12,169 bases of DNA from Bacillota bacterium (GCA_023398615.1 JAEWSD010000050.1:1-12169), one strand, 5' to 3'; shown: positions 1 to 6,202, counted from the stretch's first letter. Translations and numbers: made by a program. The notes: generated by a model from the sequence alone, not told the origin.

Positions 1-77
1 GGTATCAGCAGCAGTACCGCAATACTGCGCATCCAGTCAATGTCATACCTCCTTGTTATACGTGATTTCACTTCCAT
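1..77 (-). CDS. Acyltransferase family 3 membrane protein, 5' end only
   Basis: This is the first 25 codons of a leftward gene that leaves the window at its left edge. The peptide begins MEVKSRITRRYDIDWMRSIA and continues into a run of Val, Leu and Ile. A basic stretch, then R-Y-D-x-D-W-x-R, then the first hydrophobic helix is the typical N-terminus of acyltransferase-3 (OafA/NodX/YiaH-like) integral membrane acyltransferases, which O-acylate surface sugars or related acceptors. The ATG at 77-75 is chosen because an AGGAGG box lies 6 nt upstream (84-90). A closer downstream AAGGAGG is in-frame coding sequence, not a binding site. A sigma-A-like promoter is visible at 127-156. The catalytic part lies outside the window, so the family call rests on the N-terminal signature alone. 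Confidence 0.6.
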   Translation of the reverse strand, partial: MEVKSRITRRYDIDWMRSIAVLLLI

Positions 78-83
78 TAAATA

Positions 84-90
84 TCCTCCT
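84..90 (-). promoter_or_regulatory. RBS deciding the start of the acyltransferase gene
   Basis: The minus strand reads AGGAGGA, 6 nt before the ATG at 77-75. It fixes that start over shorter in-frame alternatives. Confidence 0.6.
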
Positions 91-126
91 GATAGCTTAT
101 TTCACCTGATAAATTGATTTAACATA

Positions 127-156
127 ATTATACTATATTTTCCTGCCATCGGACAA
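127..156 (-). promoter_or_regulatory. Sigma-A-like promoter for the acyltransferase gene
   Basis: On the minus strand the -35 is TTGTCC (156-151) and the -10 is a perfect TATAAT (132-127), with an 18-nt spacer. It lies about 50 nt upstream of the acyltransferase start codon. Confidence 0.5.
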
Positions 157-238
157 TTGCATTTTTTCAAAAGGACTTCTTCATTTTAACAAAAGAATTT
201 TTTGGTGTCTTTAGCACCCCTTAGTAGAAGAAAACACA

Positions 239-272
239 TTGACATAACCTGCTTTTTCTGATATTTTATCAG
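239..272 (+). promoter_or_regulatory. Promoter with overlapping 15-bp palindrome ahead of the first short ORF/VOC unit
   Basis: A perfect TTGACA -35 (239-244), a 17-nt spacer and a TATTTT -10 (262-267) form a sigma-A-like promoter. The palindrome CTGATA-TTT-TATCAG (258-272) covers the -10, which is where a repressor would sit. The regulator is unknown. The rest of 78-369 shows no other gene. Confidence 0.5.
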
Positions 273-369
273 CAACAGACTGCAGAGACCGCATAACCGC
301 ACTGGAACAACAGGCATAACTATAAATTTTGCAATTACCGGATTAACATTTACTGATAGGGGTGATAGC

Positions 370-534
370 TTGAAACAGGACAAACTTAATAAAACATGGG
401 TTATCACACTGATTCGCGAATGCTACGGCCAGTTTAACAGTTACCGCACAGGTAAGATCGGCATGCAGCTAATCACGGAAATCTATCAGTTTGTTAATGT
501 CGGAAGGAAAACAGGTACGGTAAGCTCTTATTGA
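370..534 (+). CDS. Small hypothetical protein (54 aa), paralogue of the ORF at 1692
   Basis: I do not recognise the family. The ORF starts at TTG 370 after an AGGGGTG box (358-364) and ends at TGA 534. It contains the core VITLIRECYGQFNS. The ORF at 1692-1814 carries VITLIRICYGRFNS, so 12 of 14 residues match. Of the 11 base differences across those 14 codons, six are silent third-position changes, which suggests the peptide was under protein-level selection. Each copy precedes a VOC gene; here the gap is 81 nt. It has no signal peptide or membrane helix. It could be a true small protein, a leader peptide, or a conserved fragment of a larger lost gene. The last seems possible because similarity stops abruptly after the FNS motif. 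Confidence 0.45.
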   Translation: MKQDKLNKTWVITLIRECYGQFNSYRTGKIGMQLITEIYQFVNVGRKTGTVSSY

Positions 535-546
535 TTTCACTTATGG

Positions 547-574
547 GAGCAGTCTTTATGCAATATTACTGCTC
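547..574 (+). repeat. Inverted repeat between short ORF and VOC gene
   Basis: GAGCAGT (547-553) and ACTGCTC (568-574) are perfect 7-bp arms around a 14-nt loop. No T-run follows, so it is not a standard terminator. It could be an mRNA hairpin in the leader of the VOC gene. Confidence 0.35.
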
Positions 575-615
575 AACTGTGCTGGTTAATGATTGAATCA
601 AAAGGAGAGATTACC

Positions 616-1005
616 ATGAAGGTCAAAATTACACATATTGCGATATTTGTAAGAGATTTAGAAATAACAAAGGACTACTACATAAATTATTTCGGCGGAA
701 GGAGCAATGAGCTTTACGAGGAGCCGGAGCAAGGCTTTTCAAGCTATTTCATAACCTTTGACAGCGGAGCATCCCTGGAAATCATGAATCTTACCGAATT
801 TAAAGACAGCCTGCCGGCAAACCTGGCTAACGGTTGGAATCATGTGGCCTTTTCCGTAGGAGACAGAGAAACGGTGACAGTGCTTACCGAAAAGCTTGTG
901 TCGGCCGGATATGAACTATACAGCCCGCCGCGTGAGACCGGTGACGGATATTTCGAAAGCTGTGTTGCGGATCCGGACGGAAACAGGGTAGAGATCACAG
1001 AATAG
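616..1005 (+). CDS. VOC/glyoxalase-fold metalloenzyme, copy 1
   Basis: A 129-aa protein of the vicinal oxygen chelate superfamily (glyoxalase I, fosfomycin and bleomycin resistance relatives), which coordinates a divalent metal and acts on small electrophiles or antibiotics. Two beta-alpha-beta-beta-beta modules are visible. The four expected metal ligands are H7 (ITHIAIF), E55 (SLEIM), H76 (WNHVAFSVGD) and E126 (NRVEITE), with the typical DPDGN turn at 119-123. The length is that of a single-domain glyoxalase I. The ATG at 616 is chosen because AAAGGAGA lies at 601-608; the in-frame ATG at 589 has no such box and precedes that site. It is about 84% identical at DNA level over its last 93 nt to the VOC gene at 1920. 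The sequence cannot tell lactoylglutathione lyase from another VOC activity. Confidence 0.85.
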   Translation: MKVKITHIAIFVRDLEITKDYYINYFGGRSNELYEEPEQGFSSYFITFDSGASLEIMNLTEFKDSLPANLANGWNHVAFSVGDRETVTVLTEKLVSAGYELYSPPRETGDGYFESCVADPDGNRVEITE

Positions 1006-1014
1006 GATTCATTT

Positions 1015-1060
1015 ACAGCCATCAAACGGTTTAGCCTTCCGTGTTGATGGCTGTTTTTTA
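1015..1060 (+). terminator. Rho-independent terminator after VOC copy 1
   Basis: Perfect 11-bp arms ACAGCCATCAA (1015-1025) and TTGATGGCTGT (1044-1054) are followed by a T-run (1054-1059). It ends the short ORF/VOC transcript 10 nt after the stop codon. Confidence 0.85.
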
Positions 1061-1138
1061 AAAGGTTCTTTCGCGCGGAATCTCTCCCCCGAGACCCTTC
1101 AGATAGTGGTCGAAGAATTCCAGCACGGTTTCATTAAG
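1058..1138 (-). pseudogene. 3' remnant of an alpha/beta-hydrolase (esterase or peptidase) gene
   Basis: Read leftward from 1138, an open frame of 26 codons gives LNETVLEFFDHYLKG, then LGGEIPRERTF and a TAA stop (1060-1058). The pattern N-E-x-V-x-x-F-F-D-x-Y-L-K-G is the C-terminal helix region of alpha/beta hydrolases of the dienelactone-hydrolase, acyl-peptidase and BAAT kind. The codon just upstream (1141-1139) is a stop, no start codon or ribosome binding site precedes it, and nothing upstream continues the fold. I therefore read it as the tail left after deletion of the rest of the gene. Its stop codon lies in the T-run of the neighbouring terminator. The match is from memory of the family and is short. 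Confidence 0.5.
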
Positions 1139-1142
1139 TTAA

Positions 1143-1176
1143 GATAAAATAAAACTGATACAGCTTTTGTATCAGT
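1143..1176 (-). terminator. Rho-independent terminator after the HPr-like gene
   Basis: Perfect 8-bp arms ACTGATAC (1154-1161) and GTATCAGT (1169-1176) enclose a 7-nt loop. On the minus strand the hairpin is followed by a T-rich tail (1153-1143). It lies 23 nt after the stop codon at 1199. Confidence 0.8.
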
Positions 1177-1198
1177 CAACAATTAAAAACATATGATT

Positions 1199-1432
1199 CT
1201 ATTCCATGATTATGAATTTTTCAAATACCTTTATGTAGTCCATATCTTCACTTGCGTTGATGTTCATTTCAATTGGTTTGGTAAGATCAAGACTGAAAAT
1301 ACCCATCATGGATTTCCCGTCAATCACTCTTCTTCCGGAAATTAAGTCTAAATCACAATCCAATTCTGATACTACATTAATAAAATCTTTTACTTTATCT
1401 GCCGTATTTAAAAAAATTTTAGCCTTTTTCAC
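1199..1432 (-). CDS. HPr-like protein lacking the active-site His
   Basis: A 77-aa protein with the HPr fold. HPr carries phosphate between enzyme I and sugar permeases of the PTS, and in Firmicutes is also phosphorylated on Ser46 by HPr kinase. Here the motif around Ser46 is clear (G39-K40-S41-M42-M43-G44-I45-F46-S47-L48, like KSIMGVMSL of HPr). The H-A-R-P-A active-site loop is absent: the chain goes from N9-T10-A11-D12 straight into K13-V14-K15-D16-F17. It therefore cannot take phosphate from enzyme I in the usual way and may be regulatory. The start is GTG at 1432 because AAGGAGG lies 7 nt upstream (1440-1446). It is a single gene with its own terminator, facing away from the VOC copies on both sides. 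Such His-less short HPr homologues are common in clostridia. Confidence 0.7.
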   Translation of the reverse strand: MKKAKIFLNTADKVKDFINVVSELDCDLDLISGRRVIDGKSMMGIFSLDLTKPIEMNINASEDMDYIKVFEKFIIME

Positions 1433-1491
1433 TAAGCTGCCTCCTTATGTGTCATCAAGATTTCTTCGTGTGTTTAATTACACAACACTAT

Positions 1492-1497
1492 ATTATA
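1492..1497 (-). promoter_or_regulatory. Possible -10 of the HPr-like gene
   Basis: A perfect TATAAT lies on the minus strand about 60 nt upstream of the GTG start. The -35 at the right distance is poor, so the call is weak. Confidence 0.3.
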
Positions 1498-1627
1498 TGC
1501 AATTTTAGGAAATATATGATTTATTCTGAGTAAATAGTACTACAGCATGTCCGAATTTGACCTCAATTTCATTAATGGACCTTAATTTTTAAATGCACGG
1601 AAAAGTTGAATAATTCATTAGAAAATA

Positions 1628-1656
1628 TTGACTTACAGCTTTGCAGCTGTTAAATT
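1628..1656 (+). promoter_or_regulatory. Promoter with a palindrome filling its spacer, upstream of the second short ORF/VOC/MATE unit
   Basis: TTGACT (1628-1633), a 17-nt spacer and TAAATT (1651-1656) form a sigma-A-like promoter. The spacer contains the inverted repeat ACAGCT-TTGC-AGCTGT (1635-1650), a classic position for a repressor or MerR/TetR-type operator. The palindrome differs in sequence from the one at 258-272. The rest of 1448-1627 holds nothing I recognise beyond a possible HPr promoter and the short palindrome TGAATAATTCA at 1607-1617. Confidence 0.5.
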
Positions 1657-1691
1657 GTATTTAAATAAGGATAGAATTGGGAGTGTGTATT

Positions 1692-1814
1692 ATGAATCGT
1701 TCACATGGCAAGGATCTTGTTCCTGTTATTACTCTTATCCGTATTTGCTACGGCCGTTTCAACAGTTTCCCTGGGCTGTATCCGCCGCCTTGCCGCGGCA
1801 TAACCGGAGGTTGA
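1692..1814 (+). CDS. Small hypothetical protein (40 aa), paralogue of the ORF at 370
   Basis: Starts at ATG 1692 after a GGGAG box (1679-1683, 8-nt spacing) and ends at TGA 1814, about 35 nt downstream of a promoter. It shares VITLIRICYGRFNS with the ORF at 370-534, but the C-terminal half differs (FPGLYPPPCRGITGG). It contains a Pro-Pro-Pro run, a known ribosome-slowing motif. The differing tail could mean that a frameshift or deletion has cut this copy short, or that only the N-terminal part matters, as in a leader peptide. It precedes the VOC/MATE pair by 105 nt. Function unknown. Confidence 0.4.
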   Translation: MNRSHGKDLVPVITLIRICYGRFNSFPGLYPPPCRGITGG

Positions 1815-1880
1815 AGGAAAATATTAGAAAGAAGGGAATGCCACATTTAAATTCTTTCAGCCCTTTCTATTCGTGGCACC

Positions 1881-1905
1881 AAATACATCCGAAGCAGATG
1901 TATTT
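1881..1905 (+). repeat. Perfect 9-bp hairpin just upstream of VOC copy 2
   Basis: AAATACATC (1881-1889) and GATGTATTT (1897-1905) are perfect arms around a 7-nt loop. The second arm ends 14 nt before the VOC start codon. No T-run follows on either strand. The wider interval 1815-1919 also has distant 6-bp arms TGCCAC and GTGGCA and no recognisable gene. Confidence 0.5.
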
Positions 1906-1919
1906 AAAATGGATTCCTT

Positions 1920-2306
1920 ATGAAAATAAGTATTACACATGTTGCGGTTTATGCAAAAGATCTGGAAAAATCCAAAGATTATTATATAACCTATTTTAAT
2001 GGGAAATGTTCCGCCCTCTATCAGAATAAAAAGGGCTTCTCAAGCTATTTCATGGCCTTTGACAGCGGAGCCAGACTGGAAATCATGCATCACACCGGGC
2101 TTAAGGAACGGCTCGTAAAAGACAAGGTCAATGGATGGAGCCATGTTGCATTTTCCGTCGGCGACCGTACCAGTGTCATCTCACTTACCGAGGCAATTAC
2201 AGCCGCAGGCTATGAGCTATACAGCCCTCCGAGACAAACCGGGGATGGTTATTTCGAAAGCTGTGTCGCAGATCCTGACGGAAACAGGGTTGAAATCACG
2301 GAATAG
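1920..2306 (+). CDS. VOC/glyoxalase-fold metalloenzyme, copy 2
   Basis: A 128-aa VOC protein and close paralogue of the gene at 616. The metal ligands are all kept: H7 (ITHVAVY), E54 (RLEIM), H75 (WSHVAFSVGD) and E125 (NRVEITE). Over the last 93 nt the two genes differ at 15 bases but at only one residue (E to Q), so both copies have been selected for function. The ATG at 1920 is the only start in frame, because a TAA precedes it at 1905-1907. No Shine-Dalgarno is visible, unlike copy 1. A 9-bp hairpin ends 14 nt before the start. It is followed after 27 nt by the MATE transporter and is probably co-transcribed with it, which hints at a shared substrate or drug response. Exact substrate unknown. 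Confidence 0.8.
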   Translation: MKISITHVAVYAKDLEKSKDYYITYFNGKCSALYQNKKGFSSYFMAFDSGARLEIMHHTGLKERLVKDKVNGWSHVAFSVGDRTSVISLTEAITAAGYELYSPPRQTGDGYFESCVADPDGNRVEITE

Positions 2307-2333
2307 GTCTCCTAACCCTGAAAGGCGGAATTT

Positions 2334-3683
2334 ATGAAGACTACAACAGATATGACGGAAGGCAAACCGGTCAGGCTAATCCTCTCCTTTGCCGTACCGA
2401 TGATGTTCGCCAACATCTTCCAGCAATTTTATAATGTATTCGACAGCCTGGTCGTTGGCCGATTAATCGGTGTAAACGCGTTTGCTGCCGTCGGTGCCGC
2501 CGGTTTTTACAGTTGGATGATTATAAGCATAATTCTTGGTATGGTACAGGGTTACAGTGTGCTGTATGCACACCGTTTCGGAGCCGGAGATATACAGGGA
2601 TTACGAAAGGCGATCGGAATGACTGTTATATTGTCACTGGTTATAGGAATTCTGCTTACCCTCATAAGTATCCTGTGTGCGAAGCCGATTTTGAATATGA
2701 TTCATACTCCGGATGAGATCATGGAGGATACCCGGAAATACCTTTACTGGCTGCTGGCCGGTACTTTATTTACACTTGCATATAATGTGACAGCATCCAT
2801 CCTGAGGGCATTGGGCAACAGCAAAGCCCCTTTACTGGCGGTGGTCCTGTCAAGTATAACGAATATTGTTTTAGATCTGATTTTAATCGGCAGGTTTCAT
2901 ATGGGTGTAGATGGGGCGGCCATTTCAACGGTATTTGCCACTTTATGCTCCTTCCTGTACTGTCTCCGGAAATTACATGATATCAAGCCCATACATCTCT
3001 GCCGGTCCGACTTTCGGATTGATAGCGATGTCATTAAGGAATTATTACGGTTAGGCTCCCCTCTGGCATTCCGCAATGCGGTCATTTCCTTCGGGGGATT
3101 AACGGTACAATATGCGGTTAACGGCTTCGGTACCCTTTTTGTTGCAGGTACTACCGCTGCCAAGAAGTATTTCGGAATCATGGAGCTGGTCGGAAGTTCG
3201 ATTGACGGGGCATTTGCCACCTTTGTGGGTCAGAATTACGGAAAAGGCAGCCTCCTCCGAATAAAAGAGGGGCTGCATAGTGTCAGAAGGCTGGCATTGG
3301 CCGGCTCTGCCATCATGGCCCTGTTTATGATCGTATTCGGACGTATACTGATAGGCTTTCTGGTATCGGGAGATGCCGTTGAGGTAAATAACCTCATTGA
3401 TATCGGTTATCGTAATATTACCGTTATTGCTCTTTGCCTCCCGGCCCTTTATCTGCTCTACCTGTACCGTTCCGCTTTACAGGGGATGGGGAATACTGTT
3501 ATACCAATGCTGTCAGGCTTCATTGAACTGGCACTGCGCATATTCTCTGCGCTGCTCCTGTCAAAGGTTATCCGGGAATGGGGCGTCTATCTGGCGGACG
3601 GTATCGGCTGGATCGGTGCCGGAGCACTGCTCTTTACGGCCTATCAGCTAACCATGAAACATCTGAAAGATGCTTTGTATTAG
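2334..3683 (+). CDS. MATE family multidrug efflux transporter
   Basis: A 449-aa protein of the multidrug and toxic compound extrusion family (MepA/NorM/DinF relatives), an Na+- or H+-coupled exporter in the cytoplasmic membrane. The N-terminal TEGKPVRLILSFAVPMMFAN and the following QFYNVFDSLVVGRLIG are the typical first-helix signature. About 12 hydrophobic helices are spread in two similar halves (roughly 14-205 and 238-440), separated by a polar loop after CLRKLHDIKP. The length is normal. The start ATG 2334 follows AAAGGCGG (2321-2328), 27 nt after the stop of VOC copy 2, so the two are likely one operon driven from 1628. It ends 8 nt from the convergent flavodoxin gene with no clear terminator between. 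The substrate cannot be read from sequence. Confidence 0.92.
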   Translation: MKTTTDMTEGKPVRLILSFAVPMMFANIFQQFYNVFDSLVVGRLIGVNAFAAVGAAGFYSWMIISIILGMVQGYSVLYAHRFGAGDIQGLRKAIGMTVILSLVIGILLTLISILCAKPILNMIHTPDEIMEDTRKYLYWLLAGTLFTLAYNVTASILRALGNSKAPLLAVVLSSITNIVLDLILIGRFHMGVDGAAISTVFATLCSFLYCLRKLHDIKPIHLCRSDFRIDSDVIKELLRLGSPLAFRNAVISFGGLTVQYAVNGFGTLFVAGTTAAKKYFGIMELVGSSIDGAFATFVGQNYGKGSLLRIKEGLHSVRRLALAGSAIMALFMIVFGRILIGFLVSGDAVEVNNLIDIGYRNITVIALCLPALYLLYLYRSALQGMGNTVIPMLSGFIELALRIFSALLLSKVIREWGVYLADGIGWIGAGALLFTAYQLTMKHLKDALY

Positions 3684-3691
3684 CTTTTTCT

Positions 3692-4177
3692 CTATACCCC
3701 ATTTATACTTTTACAAAATTCTTCGATTTTAATTACGTTTTCCTTTTTTTCATTTTTCCCCGGCTCTATAAGACTCAAGACCGAAGTGATATTGCAATCT
3801 GTAAGCTCCTTCCTCAGCTTATTGAAGCATTTCTCCGTCCCACCTCCGGAATGGCAGGCAAATAATGCGATATTCTTTCGCGACAGGTCATTTTCCGAAA
3901 GAAATGTCTTTACCGGAGGAGTAAAACTGCCGGCCCATATTGGTGTTCCGATAATGATAAAATCATAATCCTCCTTTGCAAAGCGATAGGGTGCAAGCTT
4001 GGGCTTTTCACCAAACACAACGCTTTTCCCGCCCCAGAAGAATTTGCTCATATTCCCCTTCGGATACTCTTTCGCGGGTTCGAGCCTTAAGATGTCGGCA
4101 CCGGTGCCTTGAACTATTTTTTCAGCCACATATTTCGTACTACCTTCCAGTGAATAGTAGACAACAATCGCTTTCAT
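3692..4177 (-). CDS. Flavodoxin-like FMN-binding protein
   Basis: A 161-aa flavodoxin-fold protein. The N-terminal strand and phosphate-binding loop are clear: AIVVYYSLEGSTKYVAEKI with S9-x-x-G12-x-T14. A GTPIWAGSFTPPV loop would face the isoalloxazine ring, and FACHSGGGTEKCF makes the third cofactor loop. It likely carries electrons or reduces quinone-like compounds in the cytosol, as in flavodoxin/NADPH-dependent FMN reductase relatives. The start ATG 4177 follows AAGGAGA (4184-4190). It sits 64 nt downstream of the BlaR1-like gene on the same strand with no hairpin between, so it may belong to the BlaI/BlaR1 operon. A separate weak promoter in the gap cannot be ruled out. It is convergent with the MATE gene. 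Confidence 0.85.
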   Translation of the reverse strand: MKAIVVYYSLEGSTKYVAEKIVQGTGADILRLEPAKEYPKGNMSKFFWGGKSVVFGEKPKLAPYRFAKEDYDFIIIGTPIWAGSFTPPVKTFLSENDLSRKNIALFACHSGGGTEKCFNKLRKELTDCNITSVLSLIEPGKNEKKENVIKIEEFCKSINGV

Positions 4178-4241
4178 ATCATTTCTCCTTTTTAGATAAG
4201 ATCTGTTTTTTATGTTAATGTCAGTTTGTCCTATTAGCGAT

Positions 4242-5810
4242 TTAATTCATCACATGATTATCATATATTTTTGAATTTTTTGCAATTGCGACAATAGCCC
4301 CTGCATGTTTCCCCTTGCCGCCTGCTTTACTGATATCGACATTGCTCAGTGTGACATTATATATGTGAGCATCTTCGGCATATCCAAATAAACCGATAAA
4401 TTCCGCATTAGGATCGGTATTTTTTAAATCCTTAATCTCAAAACCATTTCCGGTAAAAGTACCGGTAAACGGATGATCAAAATCTCCGATTGCTGTCCAT
4501 TCTTCCGTCAAAGTAATGTCACTGTTGAGCATATAATTCATATCCAGAGAGTACTTACTGCCGCCTATAGATCTTAATTGTGCTTCCGTGTCCACCAAAT
4601 AATATACTTCTGACATAACAGTAGCCGTTTTCATCTCATCGTTGTCCGCAGCTTCTTTCTCCTGCTTAATCAGTTTATCTTTCTCCTTGGATAATACAGC
4701 TGTCTTCGGACGTTCTAAAGATGAATTTTGCTTGCTCAAACTGCCGCCGGTCACAGCATAAGCTCCCGCGTATGTAGCGCCGCATAACAGAAACAGAGTA
4801 ATCATTGCCGTCACTCCGATAATAGCTTTCGATTTCTTCTTATACTTCATAATTGCGTCCAACCTCTCTTTCATTAATTCCTTGCCGTCATTTAACGTTA
4901 CCGAAGCAAAAATATTTTTACGGCTGCCTCTTGCACACATCGCATTCAATAGGGTATCTCCATAGGCACGTTTTCCTTCATAGTCAAGCTTTCCTATCAC
5001 AGCCTCGTCACAGGAAAACTCACATGCACGATTAATTTCCCGCCCCATAAGGAAAACAAGCGGATTAAACCAATGCAGGCAGGTAACAAGCTGAACAAGC
5101 CATTTGTAAAACATATCACAGCGTTTGAAATGTATTAATTCATGCAGTATAGTGAACTGAAAATCGGAATCGGAAAGCTCCGTTGACGGCAAGACAATGC
5201 TTGGGCGAAAAAAGCCTATTAGCAACGGGGATGAAATGCTGCTGTTTGCATAAAGCTCAACCGGAGCTTTTACACCTGCCCGCTCCGCCGTCTTGCCCAA
5301 CTGTTCCAAGAGTTTAATTTCGGCTATCTCAACACGTCCGGCTGCGATATACTTTACAAAACTTTGATAAATAGTAATTTTCCGAATAAGCAGCATGAGC
5401 GCCACTGTCATCCAAATTATTCCGATATACTTTGACATTCTATCAAAAATTTTTAACAAAGAAGCTCCGACATTCCCTTGCCGGTCGGCATTTTTTATCA
5501 TGCTATAGTCGTCCGCTGCTTTCTTGGAATAATTTAATTTCACCGACCCGAATACGGAATCACTTTGTTGAGACTGCAGCGAAATATCGGACTGTAAAAC
5601 ACTGTGATCCATCGTCTTAAAAAAACTTCCTACCATATTTGTTTGCGGGGCAAAGGGTAACAGCAGCCGGGCGATTACAATAAGCCAGATATAAAATTGC
5701 CAGGTTTTACTGATCTTTTCACGAAACACCGGTTTGCAGAGGAGCAGTATGAGTATGAGCATTGATCCGGATAAGGATAATGATAATATTACCTTAATTA
5801 CTCCGTTCAT
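4242..5810 (-). CDS. BlaR1/MecR1-type M56 metalloprotease with a GLUG-like extracytoplasmic domain
   Basis: A 522-aa membrane sensor-protease. Hydrophobic helices lie at about 4-25, 36-54, 128-145 and 329-353. The zinc site HELIH is at 223-227, with the downstream helix C263-E264-F265-S266-C267-D268-E269 typical of family M56. In BlaR1 and MecR1 the last helix leads to a penicillin-binding domain that senses beta-lactams, and the protease then inactivates the BlaI repressor. Here the outside part (about 355-522) is a charged linker followed by repeats of the type DFDHPFTGTFTGNGFEIKDL and FIGLFGYAEDAHIYNVTLSN, which resemble GLUG motifs. No SxxK/SxN/KTG sites are visible, so the signal is unlikely to be a bound beta-lactam. 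The chain stops after about one and a half GLUG units, so it may be trimmed. It overlaps the repressor gene by 4 nt (ATGA). Confidence 0.85.
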   Translation of the reverse strand: MNGVIKVILSLSLSGSMLILILLLCKPVFREKISKTWQFYIWLIVIARLLLPFAPQTNMVGSFFKTMDHSVLQSDISLQSQQSDSVFGSVKLNYSKKAADDYSMIKNADRQGNVGASLLKIFDRMSKYIGIIWMTVALMLLIRKITIYQSFVKYIAAGRVEIAEIKLLEQLGKTAERAGVKAPVELYANSSISSPLLIGFFRPSIVLPSTELSDSDFQFTILHELIHFKRCDMFYKWLVQLVTCLHWFNPLVFLMGREINRACEFSCDEAVIGKLDYEGKRAYGDTLLNAMCARGSRKNIFASVTLNDGKELMKERLDAIMKYKKKSKAIIGVTAMITLFLLCGATYAGAYAVTGGSLSKQNSSLERPKTAVLSKEKDKLIKQEKEAADNDEMKTATVMSEVYYLVDTEAQLRSIGGSKYSLDMNYMLNSDITLTEEWTAIGDFDHPFTGTFTGNGFEIKDLKNTDPNAEFIGLFGYAEDAHIYNVTLSNVDISKAGGKGKHAGAIVAIAKNSKIYDNHVMN

Positions 5811-6184
5811 TTTGCGCTGCCACCGCCTTCCCAGAACTTCTTTAATTCCTCATAGTCATCCGGAGACAGCAGGTCGCTTTGTATCAGCATTGATACAAGA
5901 TCTTTCGCATTTCCTTCATAGATTTTTTTAAGAAAGGTTTTTGTTTGCGACATCTGATAATCTTCTTCGGTTACCAGCGCCGTATACTGGTTTTTTCGCC
6001 CGATTTTGTTCGTTATCAACAGCCCTTTATTAATCAGACGGGACAATAAGGTAATAATCGTATTTTTCGTCCAGGGAGTTCCCTTAGCCTCTAATGCTTC
6101 CGCGATTTCCGCATATAGCGCAGTTCCGCCGTTTGCCCAAATAATCTTCATCAGTTCTATTTCATATTCCGATACCTTTTGCAC
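5807..6184 (-). CDS. BlaI/MecI/CopY-family transcriptional repressor
   Basis: A 125-aa winged-helix repressor. Residues 4-75 match the BlaI N-terminal domain: EYEIELMKIIWANG, then TPWTKNTIITLLSRLINKGL as recognition helix and wing. The C-terminal part (about 78-120) is the helical dimerisation region, where the partner protease cleaves in BlaI. The start is GTG at 6184, chosen because AAGAGGAG lies 8 nt upstream (6193-6200). Its TGA overlaps the ATG of the BlaR1-like gene, giving translational coupling. It probably represses its own operon through dyads in the promoter at 6228-6256. No beta-lactamase gene lies nearby, so the regulon is likely something else, perhaps the flavodoxin downstream or the divergent AraC gene. 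Confidence 0.9.
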   Translation of the reverse strand: MQKVSEYEIELMKIIWANGGTALYAEIAEALEAKGTPWTKNTIITLLSRLINKGLLITNKIGRKNQYTALVTEEDYQMSQTKTFLKKIYEGNAKDLVSMLIQSDLLSPDDYEELKKFWEGGGSAK

Positions 6185-6202
6185 GTTTGTCTCTCCTCTT
6201 TA

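Noticed and set aside
186..407. - strand frame opposite the first short ORF and its leader
   Set aside because: No ribosome binding site and no family pattern; the opposite strand shows a promoter and the paralogous short ORF.
589..615. Upstream in-frame ATG for VOC copy 1
   Set aside because: The AAAGGAGA box lies inside this stretch and points to ATG 616; the extra nine residues are absent from copy 2.
1257..1508. + strand frame opposite the HPr-like gene
   Set aside because: It is antisense to a gene with clear family motifs, a good GTG/RBS start and its own terminator.
1881..1905. Hairpin before VOC copy 2 as a terminator
   Set aside because: No T-run on either strand after the stem, so it is listed only as an inverted repeat.
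1628..1999. Long + frame of 123 codons across the second promoter and into VOC copy 2
   Set aside because: It begins at the -35 box, covers the promoter and short ORF in another frame, and runs out of frame into VOC copy 2. It has no ribosome binding site and no recognisable protein.
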